Positions 7,983-17,349 of a stretch of 64,000 bases of DNA are shown in pieces; positions within the stretch are counted from its first letter, which is position 1, and every line of letters starts with the position of its first letter. The stretch is from Flavobacteriales bacterium UBA5081 (GTDB lineage: Bacteria; Bacteroidota; Bacteroidia; Flavobacteriales_E; Vicingaceae), in the NCBI GenBank assembly GCA_002415785.1, contig DIAJ01000003.1, forward strand, positions 71,079-135,078. The letters are read 5' to 3'. The notes under the pieces are model-generated. The model worked only from the letters and a program-made list of their open reading frames with translations. It was not told where the DNA came from and searched no databases. The position numbers were made by a program, and so were the translations under genes.

Positions 7983-10925
7983 CTAAAACTTATGACTTAA
8001 CCCAATGCTAAAAGCTCTTCCGGGATTAAATGAGCTGAAAATTTGTTTCTCTGCTTCGTAAGATTGAAAAAAGCTTTCTACTCGATCACCTAATAGGTTG
8101 GAAACTTTAAAGTCGACTGTTGTATTCCCTTCTTCACCTAATTTTTTGTTTACCCCTAAATTTAAGCTGTGAAAAGGCTCTTGATAAACATCGGGATAAA
8201 GTCCGGTACCTACAATTTGAAGAGCAGGTCCTTTTACGTTATAAAATAATCCTGCTTGAAAAGCTTTCTCTACATTTTTATAAGTGATTCCGGCATTTAT
8301 CACATAAGGCGCTTGACCTGCCATGGGTCGTCTGTCATCAATATTTTGTCCATCCTTTTCGTAGTTTTTCCTTGCATTAAACTCACGGTCGGTCATATCT
8401 ACTTGCGAACGAACCAAAGTGACATTTCCACTAAAGCTAAAGTCAGCTAATTTTTCAGAAATAAACTCCATGCCTTTAGTGGCTTCCAATTCAATTCCAA
8501 CTAAGCTGGCATTTCCTACATTTCTAGGCTGATATTCAGCAGTAGTTTGTTGCTCGGGAATACGAACTAATTCAATTGGGCTATCAAATGATTTGTAAAA
8601 AACACTAGCCGAAACAATTTGCCCTCGTTCCATAAACTTCTCCCAACGGAAATCTAGATTATCAATTCTCGTTTCCACTAAATTTCCATCCCAGTCCTCA
8701 TACTCGAAAAAAGCACCGTTAAAATAACGATTTGTCAATGGGTCGATAATTTGAGCAAAAGAAAGTTCCTTAAAAGAAGGACGGGCAATGGTTTTGGAAT
8801 AAGCAAAACGTAAGTTTTGATCTTCAGTAAGGTTGTAGATTACATTCACCGAAGGGAAGAAATCAACAGACTCTAACACCACTTCATCATTTAAACTATT
8901 GCCTGCTTGAATGTTTCTAAGGTCGCCACCGGAAGATAAAGCTTGTTCAAAAGCTTGCGCATAAGCTTGGTCGCGACCGGTATGCCATTGCGTAAAACTT
9001 TCCATGCGAACACCGAGAATAGTTTTTAGTCGAGGTGAGAGGCTCATCTCTTGAGAGATATAAGCAGCAATATTCTGAACAGATGACTCATAGGCATTTG
9101 GGTTTAGAAATGGATTTGAGTTATAGTAGTATGACCCATTTGGCTGATTAGGAAAAATCACAGAAGGATCCAAAGCTTGATTAGGATTATCGCTATTCCA
9201 ATCTTGATTCCACTCAAATTGCATATCGTACTTTAATATCTCATAATTTCTGTCTTTGTAATTAAAAGACGAACCAAACTTCAATTTGGCATCTTCTTCA
9301 AAAAGCTCGTAGTTGTATGTAATATCAGCCTTAGCAGTTAAATTCATCTCTTCTAAACTTCGCCAAATTCTAGATGGGTTTCCTCCTGCTCCTGCTGAAA
9401 AGAAAGTATCCAGAGGAGTATAGGTAAAACCGGTACTTCTAATATCAGGATCATAAGAAGTCGAGTAAGTGGGAGAAATCCTCCAATCTACTTCCCATTT
9501 GCGGTCTTCTGTTAAATGCTGCCCATGAAGTAATACATTCGACAGACTTCTTTCATTGTACTCTAAATTGTTTGATGAAGCAATAAATCCTGATTGACCA
9601 ACAGCTGACTCAGAGTTCTCAACAAAAAACTTTCCTGAACGACTTTCACCATTTTGCAAGTGCATAGCTGTTAAGCGTATTTTAGACAAAGTAGTTTTAT
9701 AAGCCAAACCTGCCATTGCTCCAACCAAAACAGAATGTGAGCTTTGCTCACCTTTTTTTAAATTCGCTTGCACTAATTCATAATCTGAAGATTCCGTTGG
9801 TCGTTGATACTCCCCATAGGCCACATCATCGTAATACTTATAATCTGTTTTATAGGCAATAGAGAAAATATAACCTAAAGTAGGATTCTTCTTTCCCCAA
9901 CTGCTTTCATTGTTTTTAGCCAATTGTTTTTGATCTCCATAAGAAAAACTCATAGAGTAATCCATTAAACTTGTTTTTCTTTCAGCGTCAAGTGTAGGAT
10001 TAAAGCTTTTTACAAACTCATTTACTTGTTGATTAGAATGTCCACTAGAAGGTGAAGGCATATTAATAGAGTTGGAGTATCTTGGCAATGCCCTTGTTCC
10101 ATCATCATACCCTAAAAAATCAGTATTTCCTCCATCGTATGTTAAATAATCCTTATTAAAATGCATGGATGGATTATAAGAAGTTCCTACAGAAAACTCC
10201 ATAAACTTGCTATCAGGGAAAGCTTTGGTTTCTACATTCATTAACCCACCTGTAAAATCGGCCGGCATATCCGCTGTAAAGTTTTTAGAAACCACAATAT
10301 TATCAATCAGGTTAGTAGGTATTAAATCCATTTGTAAACTATTCTTATCCGGATCTAAGCCTGGAATATCTACTTGGTTTAAAGTTACTTTTGAGTAACG
10401 ATCTCCCAGTCCTCTCACATAAACATATTTTCCGCCTTCAATAGAAACTCCCGTAACGCGCTTAGCGGCGTCAACTGCTGAAGCATCTCCTGTCAGTTCC
10501 ATTTTTTCAGCGGAGATTCCATCCATCATGGCAACGGATTTTTTCTTCATCATATTTAATGCAGCTTCTGATTTACGCGTGGCTGTGGCAGTTACTTCTA
10601 CCACCCCCAACTCCATAGCAGCCGACTTTAAATAAACATCATCTAAAACGGTTACTTCACCACTTTTAACTACCACACCTTTTATATGTTGAGTTTGAAA
10701 AGAGATGTAAGACACTTTTATGTCGTAAGTTCCCGGTGCAATAGAAATAGAGTACTTTCCATCTAAATCCGTTGAAGTTCCGGTAAGTGGATTAACCACT
10801 ACCACATTTGCTCCAATGGCTGTCTGACCGCTTTCTTCTTCATAAACGGTTCCTCTAATCGTACCATTTTGTGCAAATACACTAACTGAACTCACTAATA
10901 ATAAAGCGAAAAATAGCTTTTTCAT
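7983..10925 (-). CDS. TonB-dependent receptor with N-terminal carboxypeptidase-regulatory domain
   Basis: About 980 residues. The ATG at 10925 is preferred over one four codons upstream because it gives a clean signal peptide (MKKLFFALLL... ending VFAQ). Next come a carboxypeptidase-D-regulatory-like domain (IRGTVYEEESGQTAIGANVV, YDIKVSYISFQ), a plug domain (YVYVRGLGDRYSKVTLNQVD, IDNIVVSKNFTADMPADFTG) and a long outer-membrane barrel ending in a terminal Phe (SIGLSHKF). It imports a ligand using TonB energy. No SusD is nearby; a beta-helix lipoprotein gene lies upstream instead. Placement beside a porin and PhoBR genes suggests a phosphate or phosphorylated ligand, by inference only. Confidence 0.9.
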   Translation of the reverse strand: MKKLFFALLLVSSVSVFAQNGTIRGTVYEEESGQTAIGANVVVVNPLTGTSTDLDGKYSISIAPGTYDIKVSYISFQTQHIKGVVVKSGEVTVLDDVYLKSAAMELGVVEVTATATRKSEAALNMMKKKSVAMMDGISAEKMELTGDASAVDAAKRVTGVSIEGGKYVYVRGLGDRYSKVTLNQVDIPGLDPDKNSLQMDLIPTNLIDNIVVSKNFTADMPADFTGGLMNVETKAFPDSKFMEFSVGTSYNPSMHFNKDYLTYDGGNTDFLGYDDGTRALPRYSNSINMPSPSSGHSNQQVNEFVKSFNPTLDAERKTSLMDYSMSFSYGDQKQLAKNNESSWGKKNPTLGYIFSIAYKTDYKYYDDVAYGEYQRPTESSDYELVQANLKKGEQSSHSVLVGAMAGLAYKTTLSKIRLTAMHLQNGESRSGKFFVENSESAVGQSGFIASSNNLEYNERSLSNVLLHGQHLTEDRKWEVDWRISPTYSTSYDPDIRSTGFTYTPLDTFFSAGAGGNPSRIWRSLEEMNLTAKADITYNYELFEEDAKLKFGSSFNYKDRNYEILKYDMQFEWNQDWNSDNPNQALDPSVIFPNQPNGSYYYNSNPFLNPNAYESSVQNIAAYISQEMSLSPRLKTILGVRMESFTQWHTGRDQAYAQAFEQALSSGGDLRNIQAGNSLNDEVVLESVDFFPSVNVIYNLTEDQNLRFAYSKTIARPSFKELSFAQIIDPLTNRYFNGAFFEYEDWDGNLVETRIDNLDFRWEKFMERGQIVSASVFYKSFDSPIELVRIPEQQTTAEYQPRNVGNASLVGIELEATKGMEFISEKLADFSFSGNVTLVRSQVDMTDREFNARKNYEKDGQNIDDRRPMAGQAPYVINAGITYKNVEKAFQAGLFYNVKGPALQIVGTGLYPDVYQEPFHSLNLGVNKKLGEEGNTTVDFKVSNLLGDRVESFFQSYEAEKQIFSSFNPGRAFSIGLSHKF

Positions 10926-10961
10926 TCTAATTAACATTTATTTAATAAAACTGTAATACAT

Positions 10962-10998
10962 AAAAACAGCAGGGCAAAATTAGATTTTGCCCTGCTGT
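10962..10998 (-). terminator. Strong intrinsic hairpin between lipoprotein and receptor genes
   Basis: A 15-bp perfect stem (core CAGCAGGGCAAAAT with its complement, loop of 3) followed by five T residues on the minus strand. It follows the lipoprotein gene and leaves only ~37 bases before the receptor ATG, too little for an obvious separate promoter, so it may act as an attenuator setting the ratio of the two products. Confidence 0.85.
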
Positions 10999-11049
10999 GA
11001 AGCCTTACAACTTATATGATGTTTGTGTAACTTTTATGTTAAGTTAATT

Positions 11050-12258
11050 TTACAAACCGTTTGTCTCTCCTGCTACCGCAGTCCAAGACCAATTGCTGAA
11101 TGCTGAGATGTTCGCTTTTCCTGTAGTCCCTGCAGTAATTCCCGCCGGCGCCGGACCATCAGCTACGTAATCATCAATGTTTGTTCCTGATAAAATATCT
11201 AAGGTAATATCTGTGAAAGACACATTTGGATTATCTACAGTTCTATTGATTGTTTGACCGCTAACTATTGAAGTAATGTGAATATTCTCCAAAGAAACTT
11301 CAGAGTTAGCATCAGTATTGATCAAGTCCTCAGAAACTCTTCCATTTCTTGAAGCTACCACAGTACCGTTTTTAATAGTATGACTACCCGACATAGAACC
11401 TTCAGGGCCATCTAACTCAAAGCAGTGACCTGCCGGAGTAATAACTACGAAGTTATCTAAAGTACCACTCCAAGCCTGATCTGTATCAATTGCGTCATCT
11501 CCTGCATTCCAAACGATAACGTTAGTTACATTAACCGTTCCACCAAACCACTCAACTCCGTCATCTTGATTTCCAACAACTTCAATATTTTCGATTACTG
11601 TTCCTGAACCAACGCCTCCAAGTGTCAAGCCATTGATTTCATTACCTTGTCCGATATCAGCGCCACCATGACGAATAGAAACGTACTTTAATACTCCTGA
11701 ATTATCAGCAGGGTCATTTCCACCATAAAGTCCATTAGGATCAGAAGTTGGAATACCTTCAATTTGCACCTCATTAGCCGAAGCAGAAATTGGAGCTCTA
11801 CCTAAAATAATCAATCCACCCCATTGACCGTTTTGCTCAGCAGTTAAATTAGGTGAGCTGATTTGACCAGAAGTAATGTCATCTCTCTTTGTAGTAAAGA
11901 TAATCGGCTCGGAAGCTGTTCCTTCTGCCATAATTTTACCCCCTCTAGCAATAATTAATGCTCTTGCACTTGCTCCTGTTCCGCTTTGGCCTTTAATAAC
12001 TGTTCCGGGCTCAATAGTTAAAGTAGCCCCGTTTTCAACAACAACTCTAGCACCTAACTCATAAACCTTGTCTTTTGTCCATGTAGTATTCGTAGTAATG
12101 TTTGAGCTCACTACTACATTGCCATTATTGTCATTGTTTTGAATGGGTAATTCATCTTCTGAGTCGTCATCATCACTACAAGATGTTAATGATACAGAAA
12201 GAGCGCAGGCAACAACTGCTCCCATTAATACTTTTGTTGCGAATCTAAAATTTTTCAT
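11050..12258 (-). CDS. Surface lipoprotein with right-handed beta-helix
   Basis: 402 residues. Lipoprotein signal (lipobox LTSC near residue 27) followed by an acid-rich stretch SDDDDSEDE, which fits the Bacteroidota surface-lipoprotein export rule (Cys followed by acidic residues). The body, GATLTIEPGTVIKGQSG and later ENIEVVGNQDDGVEWFGGTV, is a parallel beta-helix of a family often encoded beside TonB-dependent receptors in Flavobacteria. By position it could be the ligand-capturing partner that SusD is in Sus systems. Own promoter at 12305-12338; the receptor gene follows after a strong hairpin. Confidence 0.8.
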   Translation of the reverse strand: MKNFRFATKVLMGAVVACALSVSLTSCSDDDDSEDELPIQNNDNNGNVVVSSNITTNTTWTKDKVYELGARVVVENGATLTIEPGTVIKGQSGTGASARALIIARGGKIMAEGTASEPIIFTTKRDDITSGQISSPNLTAEQNGQWGGLIILGRAPISASANEVQIEGIPTSDPNGLYGGNDPADNSGVLKYVSIRHGGADIGQGNEINGLTLGGVGSGTVIENIEVVGNQDDGVEWFGGTVNVTNVIVWNAGDDAIDTDQAWSGTLDNFVVITPAGHCFELDGPEGSMSGSHTIKNGTVVASRNGRVSEDLINTDANSEVSLENIHITSIVSGQTINRTVDNPNVSFTDITLDILSGTNIDDYVADGPAPAGITAGTTGKANISAFSNWSWTAVAGETNGL

Positions 12259-12304
12259 TTTGTTTTAATTTGAAATTAGTTTCAGTTATGTTTTTTTGTT
12301 GGGG

Positions 12305-12338
12305 CAAAGATGACCCCACATTGTTAGTCTAAGTTCAA
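12305..12338 (-). promoter_or_regulatory. Promoter for the beta-helix lipoprotein gene
   Basis: On the minus strand, TTTG (12335-12338) and CATCTTTG (12305-12312, one mismatch to TAnnTTTG) are separated by 22 bases, with the -7 element about 46 bases before the ATG. Confidence 0.5.
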
Positions 12339-12373
12339 ATTGCCGTTATCAATGGATTATAGATAGCTTAAGT

Positions 12374-12405
12374 AAACATTAACTGAATTAAGCAAATGTT
12401 TACCT
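12374..12405. promoter_or_regulatory. Inverted-repeat operator candidate
   Basis: GTAAACATT (12374-12382) and its exact complement AATGTTTAC (12397-12405) flank 14 bases containing TTAAC and TTAAG. It lies between the divergent lipoprotein and response-regulator genes and could serve either. The binding protein is unknown. Confidence 0.45.
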
Positions 12406-12512
12406 TATATATTATAGACAACAAGAAATCATCTACATTCTTTGCATTAAGTTAATCTGAATTTAATATCCAATAAACTTCAACTTTCTACTTTGGTCTT
12501 CTTAATCTACAG

Positions 12513-13205
12513 ATGACTGAAAGTAAAAACATACTCATAGCACTAAAGGACAGGAGCGAGTTCAAAAGCATAGAAAATCAACTTATTGAAGACGGTTTTG
12601 AAGTTTTCTATTGTCAAACAGGCAAAAGTTTATTAAAGTCAATAAATAAATATTCGGCTAAACTTATTGTCTTAGATTTATTATTGCCGGATATGGACGG
12701 CATAGAATTATTACTAAAGTTAAAAGAAAACAAATCCCTTGCAAATTGTTGGATTGTTTTTTTCACTGAGCGTAGTGAAGATTACTCAAAAGTTGCCGGT
12801 TTGGAGGCCGGAGCAGACGACTACATCACAAAACCTATTAAATCGCGCTTGCTGCTTGCCAAAATAAAATCTGTTTTAAAAAGAAACAAGTTAACATTAA
12901 AGTCAGATAATTCTTTATTAAACAAACACGGCTTTACAATTAATAGAGATAATAAAAGTGTAAATTTTAATAAAAAAGAAATTAAGCTTCAGAAAAAAGA
13001 ACTAGACTTATTGAGCTTATTCATAGAGTTTCCTGAGAAAGTTTTCAGCCGAAATCAAATTAAACAGCACTTATGGAACGGCGACTTAAGCATCAGCGAC
13101 CGCAACATCGATGTTCACATTAGCAACTTAAGAAGCAAACTGGGCAAATCTTACATTCAAACCATTAAAGGTGTTGGCTATAAGTTCTTGGTCAGTAGTA
13201 AATAA
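12513..13205 (+). CDS. OmpR-family response regulator with atypical receiver
   Basis: 230 residues: receiver domain (about 6-120) and OmpR/PhoB winged-helix DNA-binding domain (about 135-228; ends TIKGVGYKFLVSSK). Asp55 (VLDLLLPDMDG) matches the phosphoacceptor, and the switch Thr (FFTER) and Lys (ITKPIK) are present. The acidic pair that binds magnesium, usually Asp-Asp after the first beta strand, is Leu11-Lys12 here (NILIALKDRS). This predicts weak or absent phosphorylation. No kinase gene adjoins it. It lies between the divergent lipoprotein gene and the porin and may control both. Confidence 0.85.
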   Translation: MTESKNILIALKDRSEFKSIENQLIEDGFEVFYCQTGKSLLKSINKYSAKLIVLDLLLPDMDGIELLLKLKENKSLANCWIVFFTERSEDYSKVAGLEAGADDYITKPIKSRLLLAKIKSVLKRNKLTLKSDNSLLNKHGFTINRDNKSVNFNKKEIKLQKKELDLLSLFIEFPEKVFSRNQIKQHLWNGDLSISDRNIDVHISNLRSKLGKSYIQTIKGVGYKFLVSSK

Positions 13206-13603
13206 TTTCAATGTAATTTTTATAAATTTTGGTTGCTTGGAAATTAAAATTCAGTCCCTACAAAGCAAACACAGCCTTTTCGTCTTTCCTTCCCTTCTAT
13301 CACTGGACTTTCCCATTTCAACTAACACCTAGTTACCCTTTAACCAAGACTTCAGGCTAAGTTTAAAAGTTTGATTTACTTTTCCACTTATCTGATTTAT
13401 CAAAAGCTACAATGTTAACTTAACGTTAAAAAACAAGAAATTGAATTTATCCTCAAAATACAAAACAAATCACTACAAAACAGCAATTTAAATATTTGAT
13501 TTGTATTAAGAAAACTTTAAATATTCCACTTCTTATGTTAATCTATTTATAATTCCGGCAACTTTGCGCAAAATTAAATTAACCTTAGATTAATATTTGA
13601 CTT
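13206..13603. other. Spacer upstream of the porin gene with TTAAC-type motifs
   Basis: About 400 bases without an ORF. TTAAC (13415) and TTAAA (13426), then TTAAG (13506) and TTAAA (13517), are 11 bases apart, and CAACTTTG at 13559-13566 is a near match to the -7 consensus. The left 200 bases show nothing recognisable. Confidence 0.45.
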
Positions 13604-14806
13604 ATGAGACTAAAGCTAATACTTTCATTTTTAGCTATTTTATTCATTTATTATACTCAAGCTCAAACCAAAGTTGACCATACTTTTGGAAAAGGAATTA
13701 TCAATGTAGTAGCTGCCGACTCCAGCTGGGACTTGAAATTTGCCGCTAGGTTTCAAACGCTATTTATTGGAGATTTTTCTATTGACAATAATGGAGAATT
13801 ATACGACGCCAATTCAAACTTTTTAATTCGTCGTTCTCGTTTTAAATTCGATGGATTTATCTACCATCCATCATTAACTTATAAACTAGAATTTGGTTTA
13901 TCAAACAGAGATATTGGAAATGCAGTACCTGAGACAAACAACTCATCCAGATTAATCTTAGATGCTGTTTTAAAATGGAATTTTTATAAGAATCTAAGCA
14001 TTTGGGCCGGACAGACCAAATTACCCGGAAACCGTGAGCGCGTGATTTCTTCAGGAGATTTACAATTTGTCGACCGCTCCTTACTGAATAGCAACTACAA
14101 TATTGATCGTGATGTAGGTATTCAGATTCGCAATCACCATAAGATTGGTAAACAGTTTGTAATACGCGAAATTATAGCAATTTCTCAGGGAGAAGGCAGA
14201 AATGTAACGGTTGGCAATTTAGGCGGATATGACTACACTGCTAGAATTGAACTACTACCCTTCGGCAATTTCACCAAAAAAGGAGATTATTTTGGCGCTG
14301 ACTTAGAAAGGGAAAAAAAAATAAAATTCTCATTGGGAATTACTTATGACATGCATGATCGAGCCGTTAGAGAGCATGGAAATACCAGAAATTTTATGCG
14401 AACAGAAACAGGTTACTTTGAAACGGATATAAATACCTTATTCGTTGATTTTATGCTTAAGTACCGTGGATTCTCTATGATGGGAGAGTATGCCGACAAA
14501 AGAAGTAAGGATTTATTTGCCCGAGGTACAGAAGGCGAACTTACAGGAGACTTTGTAACTGCGGGTACAGGCTTAAACTTGCAAGCAGGTTATTTATTTC
14601 CATCGAATTATGAAATTGCAGCCAGATATACCTCAATAACACGGGATAAAGATTTGCCAATTAACAATATTGATCAGTTCACTCTTGGCGGCTCTAAATA
14701 CTTTGTTGGACACAAACTAAAAGTGCAGGCAGACATCAGCTATGCGAAAGAAGAAAATACAGATGATGCGGTAATGTACCGTATGCAATTCGACCTCCAC
14801 TTCTAG
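13604..14806 (+). CDS. OprO/OprP-like phosphate-selective porin
   Basis: 400 residues. Signal peptide (1-21, ending YTQAQ) and a 16-strand-type barrel pattern typical of the phosphate-selective porin O/P family: LKFAARFQTLFIGDF near the start, FLIRRSRFKFDGFIYHPSLT, and a final strand VMYRMQFDLHF with terminal Phe. Family members form outer-membrane channels with affinity for phosphate or polyphosphate, although many Bacteroidota relatives are untested. The gene sits directly upstream of the PhoB/PhoR-like pair, which supports a link to phosphate. Confidence 0.85.
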   Translation: MRLKLILSFLAILFIYYTQAQTKVDHTFGKGIINVVAADSSWDLKFAARFQTLFIGDFSIDNNGELYDANSNFLIRRSRFKFDGFIYHPSLTYKLEFGLSNRDIGNAVPETNNSSRLILDAVLKWNFYKNLSIWAGQTKLPGNRERVISSGDLQFVDRSLLNSNYNIDRDVGIQIRNHHKIGKQFVIREIIAISQGEGRNVTVGNLGGYDYTARIELLPFGNFTKKGDYFGADLEREKKIKFSLGITYDMHDRAVREHGNTRNFMRTETGYFETDINTLFVDFMLKYRGFSMMGEYADKRSKDLFARGTEGELTGDFVTAGTGLNLQAGYLFPSNYEIAARYTSITRDKDLPINNIDQFTLGGSKYFVGHKLKVQADISYAKEENTDDAVMYRMQFDLHF

Positions 14807-14933
14807 CTTAGTTATTGCCTCTTAGAAACATTTAATTAATTTATTGATAAAGCTAAATTAACGTCTTATCTTTACTTAAGTTTTACTTTTAATTTTCAGG
14901 AAACTGAATATCATTGAGTAACTAAAATATCAA

Positions 14934-15614
14934 ATGAAGAAAGAAAAAATTCTCTTAGTTGACGATGAACCAGACATTTTGGAGATTGTCAGCTACAACT
15001 TAAAGAAAGAAGATTACGACGTTTTTACTGCAGATAATGGCAAAGATGCCATAAAAATTGCCCAAAAGGAAAAGCCGGATTTAGTTATTCTTGACGTAAT
15101 GATGCCGGAAATGGATGGCATGGAAACTTGCTACCAAATGCGCAACATTCCTGAGTTAAAAGAAACTTTAATTGCCTTTTTAAGTGCTAGAGGAGAAGAT
15201 TACTCTCAGATTGCAGGATTTGACGCCGGTGCCGACGACTACATCACCAAACCTGTAAAACCTCGCGTTTTAATCAGTAAAGTAAAAGCCATTTTAAGAA
15301 GAAAAGGCGGCTCAATTAGTGAAGAAAAAGCCATAGAAGCCGGAGGCATTTCAATTGATCGTGAACGTTATTTAATTTCAAAAGATGGCGAAGAGTTCAA
15401 TCTTCCTAAAAAAGAGTTTGAATTGCTTTCCTTATTAATGAGCAAACCAGGTAGGGTTTATACACGAGAAGTAATTATGAACACTATTTGGGGCGGCGAA
15501 GTTGTGGTTGGCGACAGAACGATAGATGTGCACATTAGAAAATTAAGGGAAAAATTAGGCGATGACTTAATTAAAACGGTAAAAGGGGTAGGATATAAAT
15601 TTGAAACGCAGTAG
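14934..15614 (+). CDS. PhoB-like response regulator
   Basis: 226 residues with an intact receiver: acidic pair Asp10-Asp11 (ILLVDDEPDI), phosphoacceptor Asp54 (VILDVMMPEMDG), Thr/Ser switch and ITKPVK lysine, followed by an OmpR/PhoB winged-helix domain (ends TVKGVGYKFETQ). The histidine kinase gene starts inside its last codons (14-base overlap), so they form one two-component system. The neighbouring porin suggests phosphate sensing, though no pst or phoU genes are in the window, so the symbol phoB is not assigned. Confidence 0.88.
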   Translation: MKKEKILLVDDEPDILEIVSYNLKKEDYDVFTADNGKDAIKIAQKEKPDLVILDVMMPEMDGMETCYQMRNIPELKETLIAFLSARGEDYSQIAGFDAGADDYITKPVKPRVLISKVKAILRRKGGSISEEKAIEAGGISIDRERYLISKDGEEFNLPKKEFELLSLLMSKPGRVYTREVIMNTIWGGEVVVGDRTIDVHIRKLREKLGDDLIKTVKGVGYKFETQ

Positions 15615-16686
15615 AAAACAAAGAAGTAAACATATCGCATTGCAAGTCCGTAATTTAACACCTAAACAGCTTTCCTTTCGCTTAGCACTAGGAGTTGCTT
15701 TCCTATGCGGATTAGTAGGCACAGGCGTTTGGCTTCTTAACAGTCCTTTTAGCTTTCTTTTCACTTTCTTACTTTTTGTAGGCTCTCTACTCAGCAGTTA
15801 TTTTATTTTCCTTTGGGGGATTAAACATTTCATTGATCGAAAAATACGATTAATTTACAAAACCATTCACAACCTCAAAGTTGGTCTAAAAAAAGACAAC
15901 CAACAATTGGACATGAGTCAAGATATATTTGGCAAGATTAGAGAAGAGGTGATTGAGTGGGATAAGCACAACCGTAAAGAAATTGAACGATTAACTGATC
16001 AGGAAAAATACAGAAGAGAGTTTTTAGGCAATGTTTCACACGAACTAAAAACACCTATTTTTAGCATACAGGGCTATATTCTCACCTTACTGGAAGGCGG
16101 ATTAGAAGACAAAAAAATCAATCGCGACTTTTTACTTAAAGCAGAAAAAAGTATTAATCGCATGATTGAAATGGTAGATGATTTAGACGAAATTGCCAAG
16201 TTAGAGTCAAATCGAATGCAGTTAAACTTTCAACGATTTGATTTAAGTGAACTTTGCAAAGAGGTCATAGAGTCAACTGAATACAAAGCCAAAAAGAAAA
16301 AAATCAAAGTGCGTTTGGCAAATAACACAAAACCAACTTTTGTAAAAGCCGACCCTAGTAGAATTTCTCAAGTAATTACAAACCTAGTAATGAACTCCAT
16401 TAATTATGGAAAAGAGAATGGTGAAACTAGAATAAAATTCTACGATATGGATGAAAATATTTTAGTAGAAGTATCAGACAACGGTCGTGGAATTTCGGAG
16501 GAACATTTACCAAGGCTTTTTGAGCGTTTTTACAGAGTAGACAAAGGTCGCTCCAGGGCAGATGGTGGCTCGGGTTTAGGTCTTGCTATTGTAAAGCACA
16601 TTATTGAAGCGCACAAGCAAACGATTAACGTGAGAAGTGTTTTAGGCGAGGGCTCTGTTTTTTCTTTTACGCTTAAAAAGGCTTAA
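15601..16686 (+). CDS. PhoR-like sensor histidine kinase
   Basis: 361 residues from a TTG start; no ATG lies upstream of the membrane segments, and the TTG overlaps the regulator gene by 14 bases. Two transmembrane helices (about 26-46 and 50-73) are separated by only a few residues, so there is no periplasmic sensor domain. A HisKA domain has His147 (FLGNVSHELKTP), and a HATPase domain has N (NLVMNSINYG), G1 (VSDNGRGIS) and G2 (GGSGLGLAIV) boxes. As in PhoR, sensing probably comes through a membrane or cytoplasmic partner. It phosphorylates the upstream regulator. Confidence 0.88.
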   Translation: MKRSRKQRSKHIALQVRNLTPKQLSFRLALGVAFLCGLVGTGVWLLNSPFSFLFTFLLFVGSLLSSYFIFLWGIKHFIDRKIRLIYKTIHNLKVGLKKDNQQLDMSQDIFGKIREEVIEWDKHNRKEIERLTDQEKYRREFLGNVSHELKTPIFSIQGYILTLLEGGLEDKKINRDFLLKAEKSINRMIEMVDDLDEIAKLESNRMQLNFQRFDLSELCKEVIESTEYKAKKKKIKVRLANNTKPTFVKADPSRISQVITNLVMNSINYGKENGETRIKFYDMDENILVEVSDNGRGISEEHLPRLFERFYRVDKGRSRADGGSGLGLAIVKHIIEAHKQTINVRSVLGEGSVFSFTLKKA

Positions 16687-16807
16687 TACACACCTCAGCT
16701 CAGATTTCCGTATTAATTTTGGTTTTTTAAGCATGTTTATGCAACCAATTCTTTATTTTAATCATCTACCAATCAATTAAAAGTTGAGAACGTCGGACGG
16801 ACAACAA

Positions 16808-17344
16808 ATGAGCGAAGAAGAAATTCTGGAGGGCTGCAAAGCCAATCGAGAAGAATGTCAGAAATTACTTTTCGAAAAGTATTCCAGATTAATGACAGGG
16901 GTTTGCATGCGTTATGCAGACCGCTACGAAGAAGCTCAAGACATTGTTCAAGATGGATTTATCAAAGTATTTAAAAAGATAGAAACATTTACCGGCAAAG
17001 GCTCTTTGGAAGGTTGGATTAGAAGAATTATGGTGAATACCGCATTAGATCATTTGCGTAGAACAAAAGCTGAACGCTTTAATGTATCTGTTGATGATGT
17101 AGAGTTTAAGCTAAAAGACAAGCAAGAAATTATTGCCTCTATGCAAGCAGATGATTTATTAAAAATCATACGAACACTTCCGGTTGGATATCGTACGGTG
17201 TTTAATATGTATGCCATTGAAGGCTATACCCATAAAGAAATAGCTAAAGAATTGGATATTTCAGAAAACACTTCAAAGTCTCAATATTCCAGAGCAAGAG
17301 CTTTGCTCCAAAAAAAATTAGAAGAAGTTAATATTAAAAGATAA
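16808..17344 (+). CDS. ECF-type RNA polymerase sigma factor
   Basis: 178 residues from ATG at 16808; a TTG at 16784 would add eight residues but ATG fits the family better. Region 2 (DRYEEAQDIVQDGFIKVFKK) and region 4 (YRTVFNMYAIEGYTHKEIAK) are clear, making this a two-domain extracytoplasmic-function sigma-70 protein. The next gene begins 5 bases after its stop and has the layout of a membrane anti-sigma factor, so the pair probably forms one signalling unit. Regulon unknown. Confidence 0.9.
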   Translation: MSEEEILEGCKANREECQKLLFEKYSRLMTGVCMRYADRYEEAQDIVQDGFIKVFKKIETFTGKGSLEGWIRRIMVNTALDHLRRTKAERFNVSVDDVEFKLKDKQEIIASMQADDLLKIIRTLPVGYRTVFNMYAIEGYTHKEIAKELDISENTSKSQYSRARALLQKKLEEVNIKR

Positions 17345-17349
17345 AGGCA

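Noticed and set aside
14934..16686. Firm naming as phoB and phoR
   Set aside because: Family and porin context suggest it, but pst/phoU genes are not visible and many OmpR/HisKA pairs look alike.
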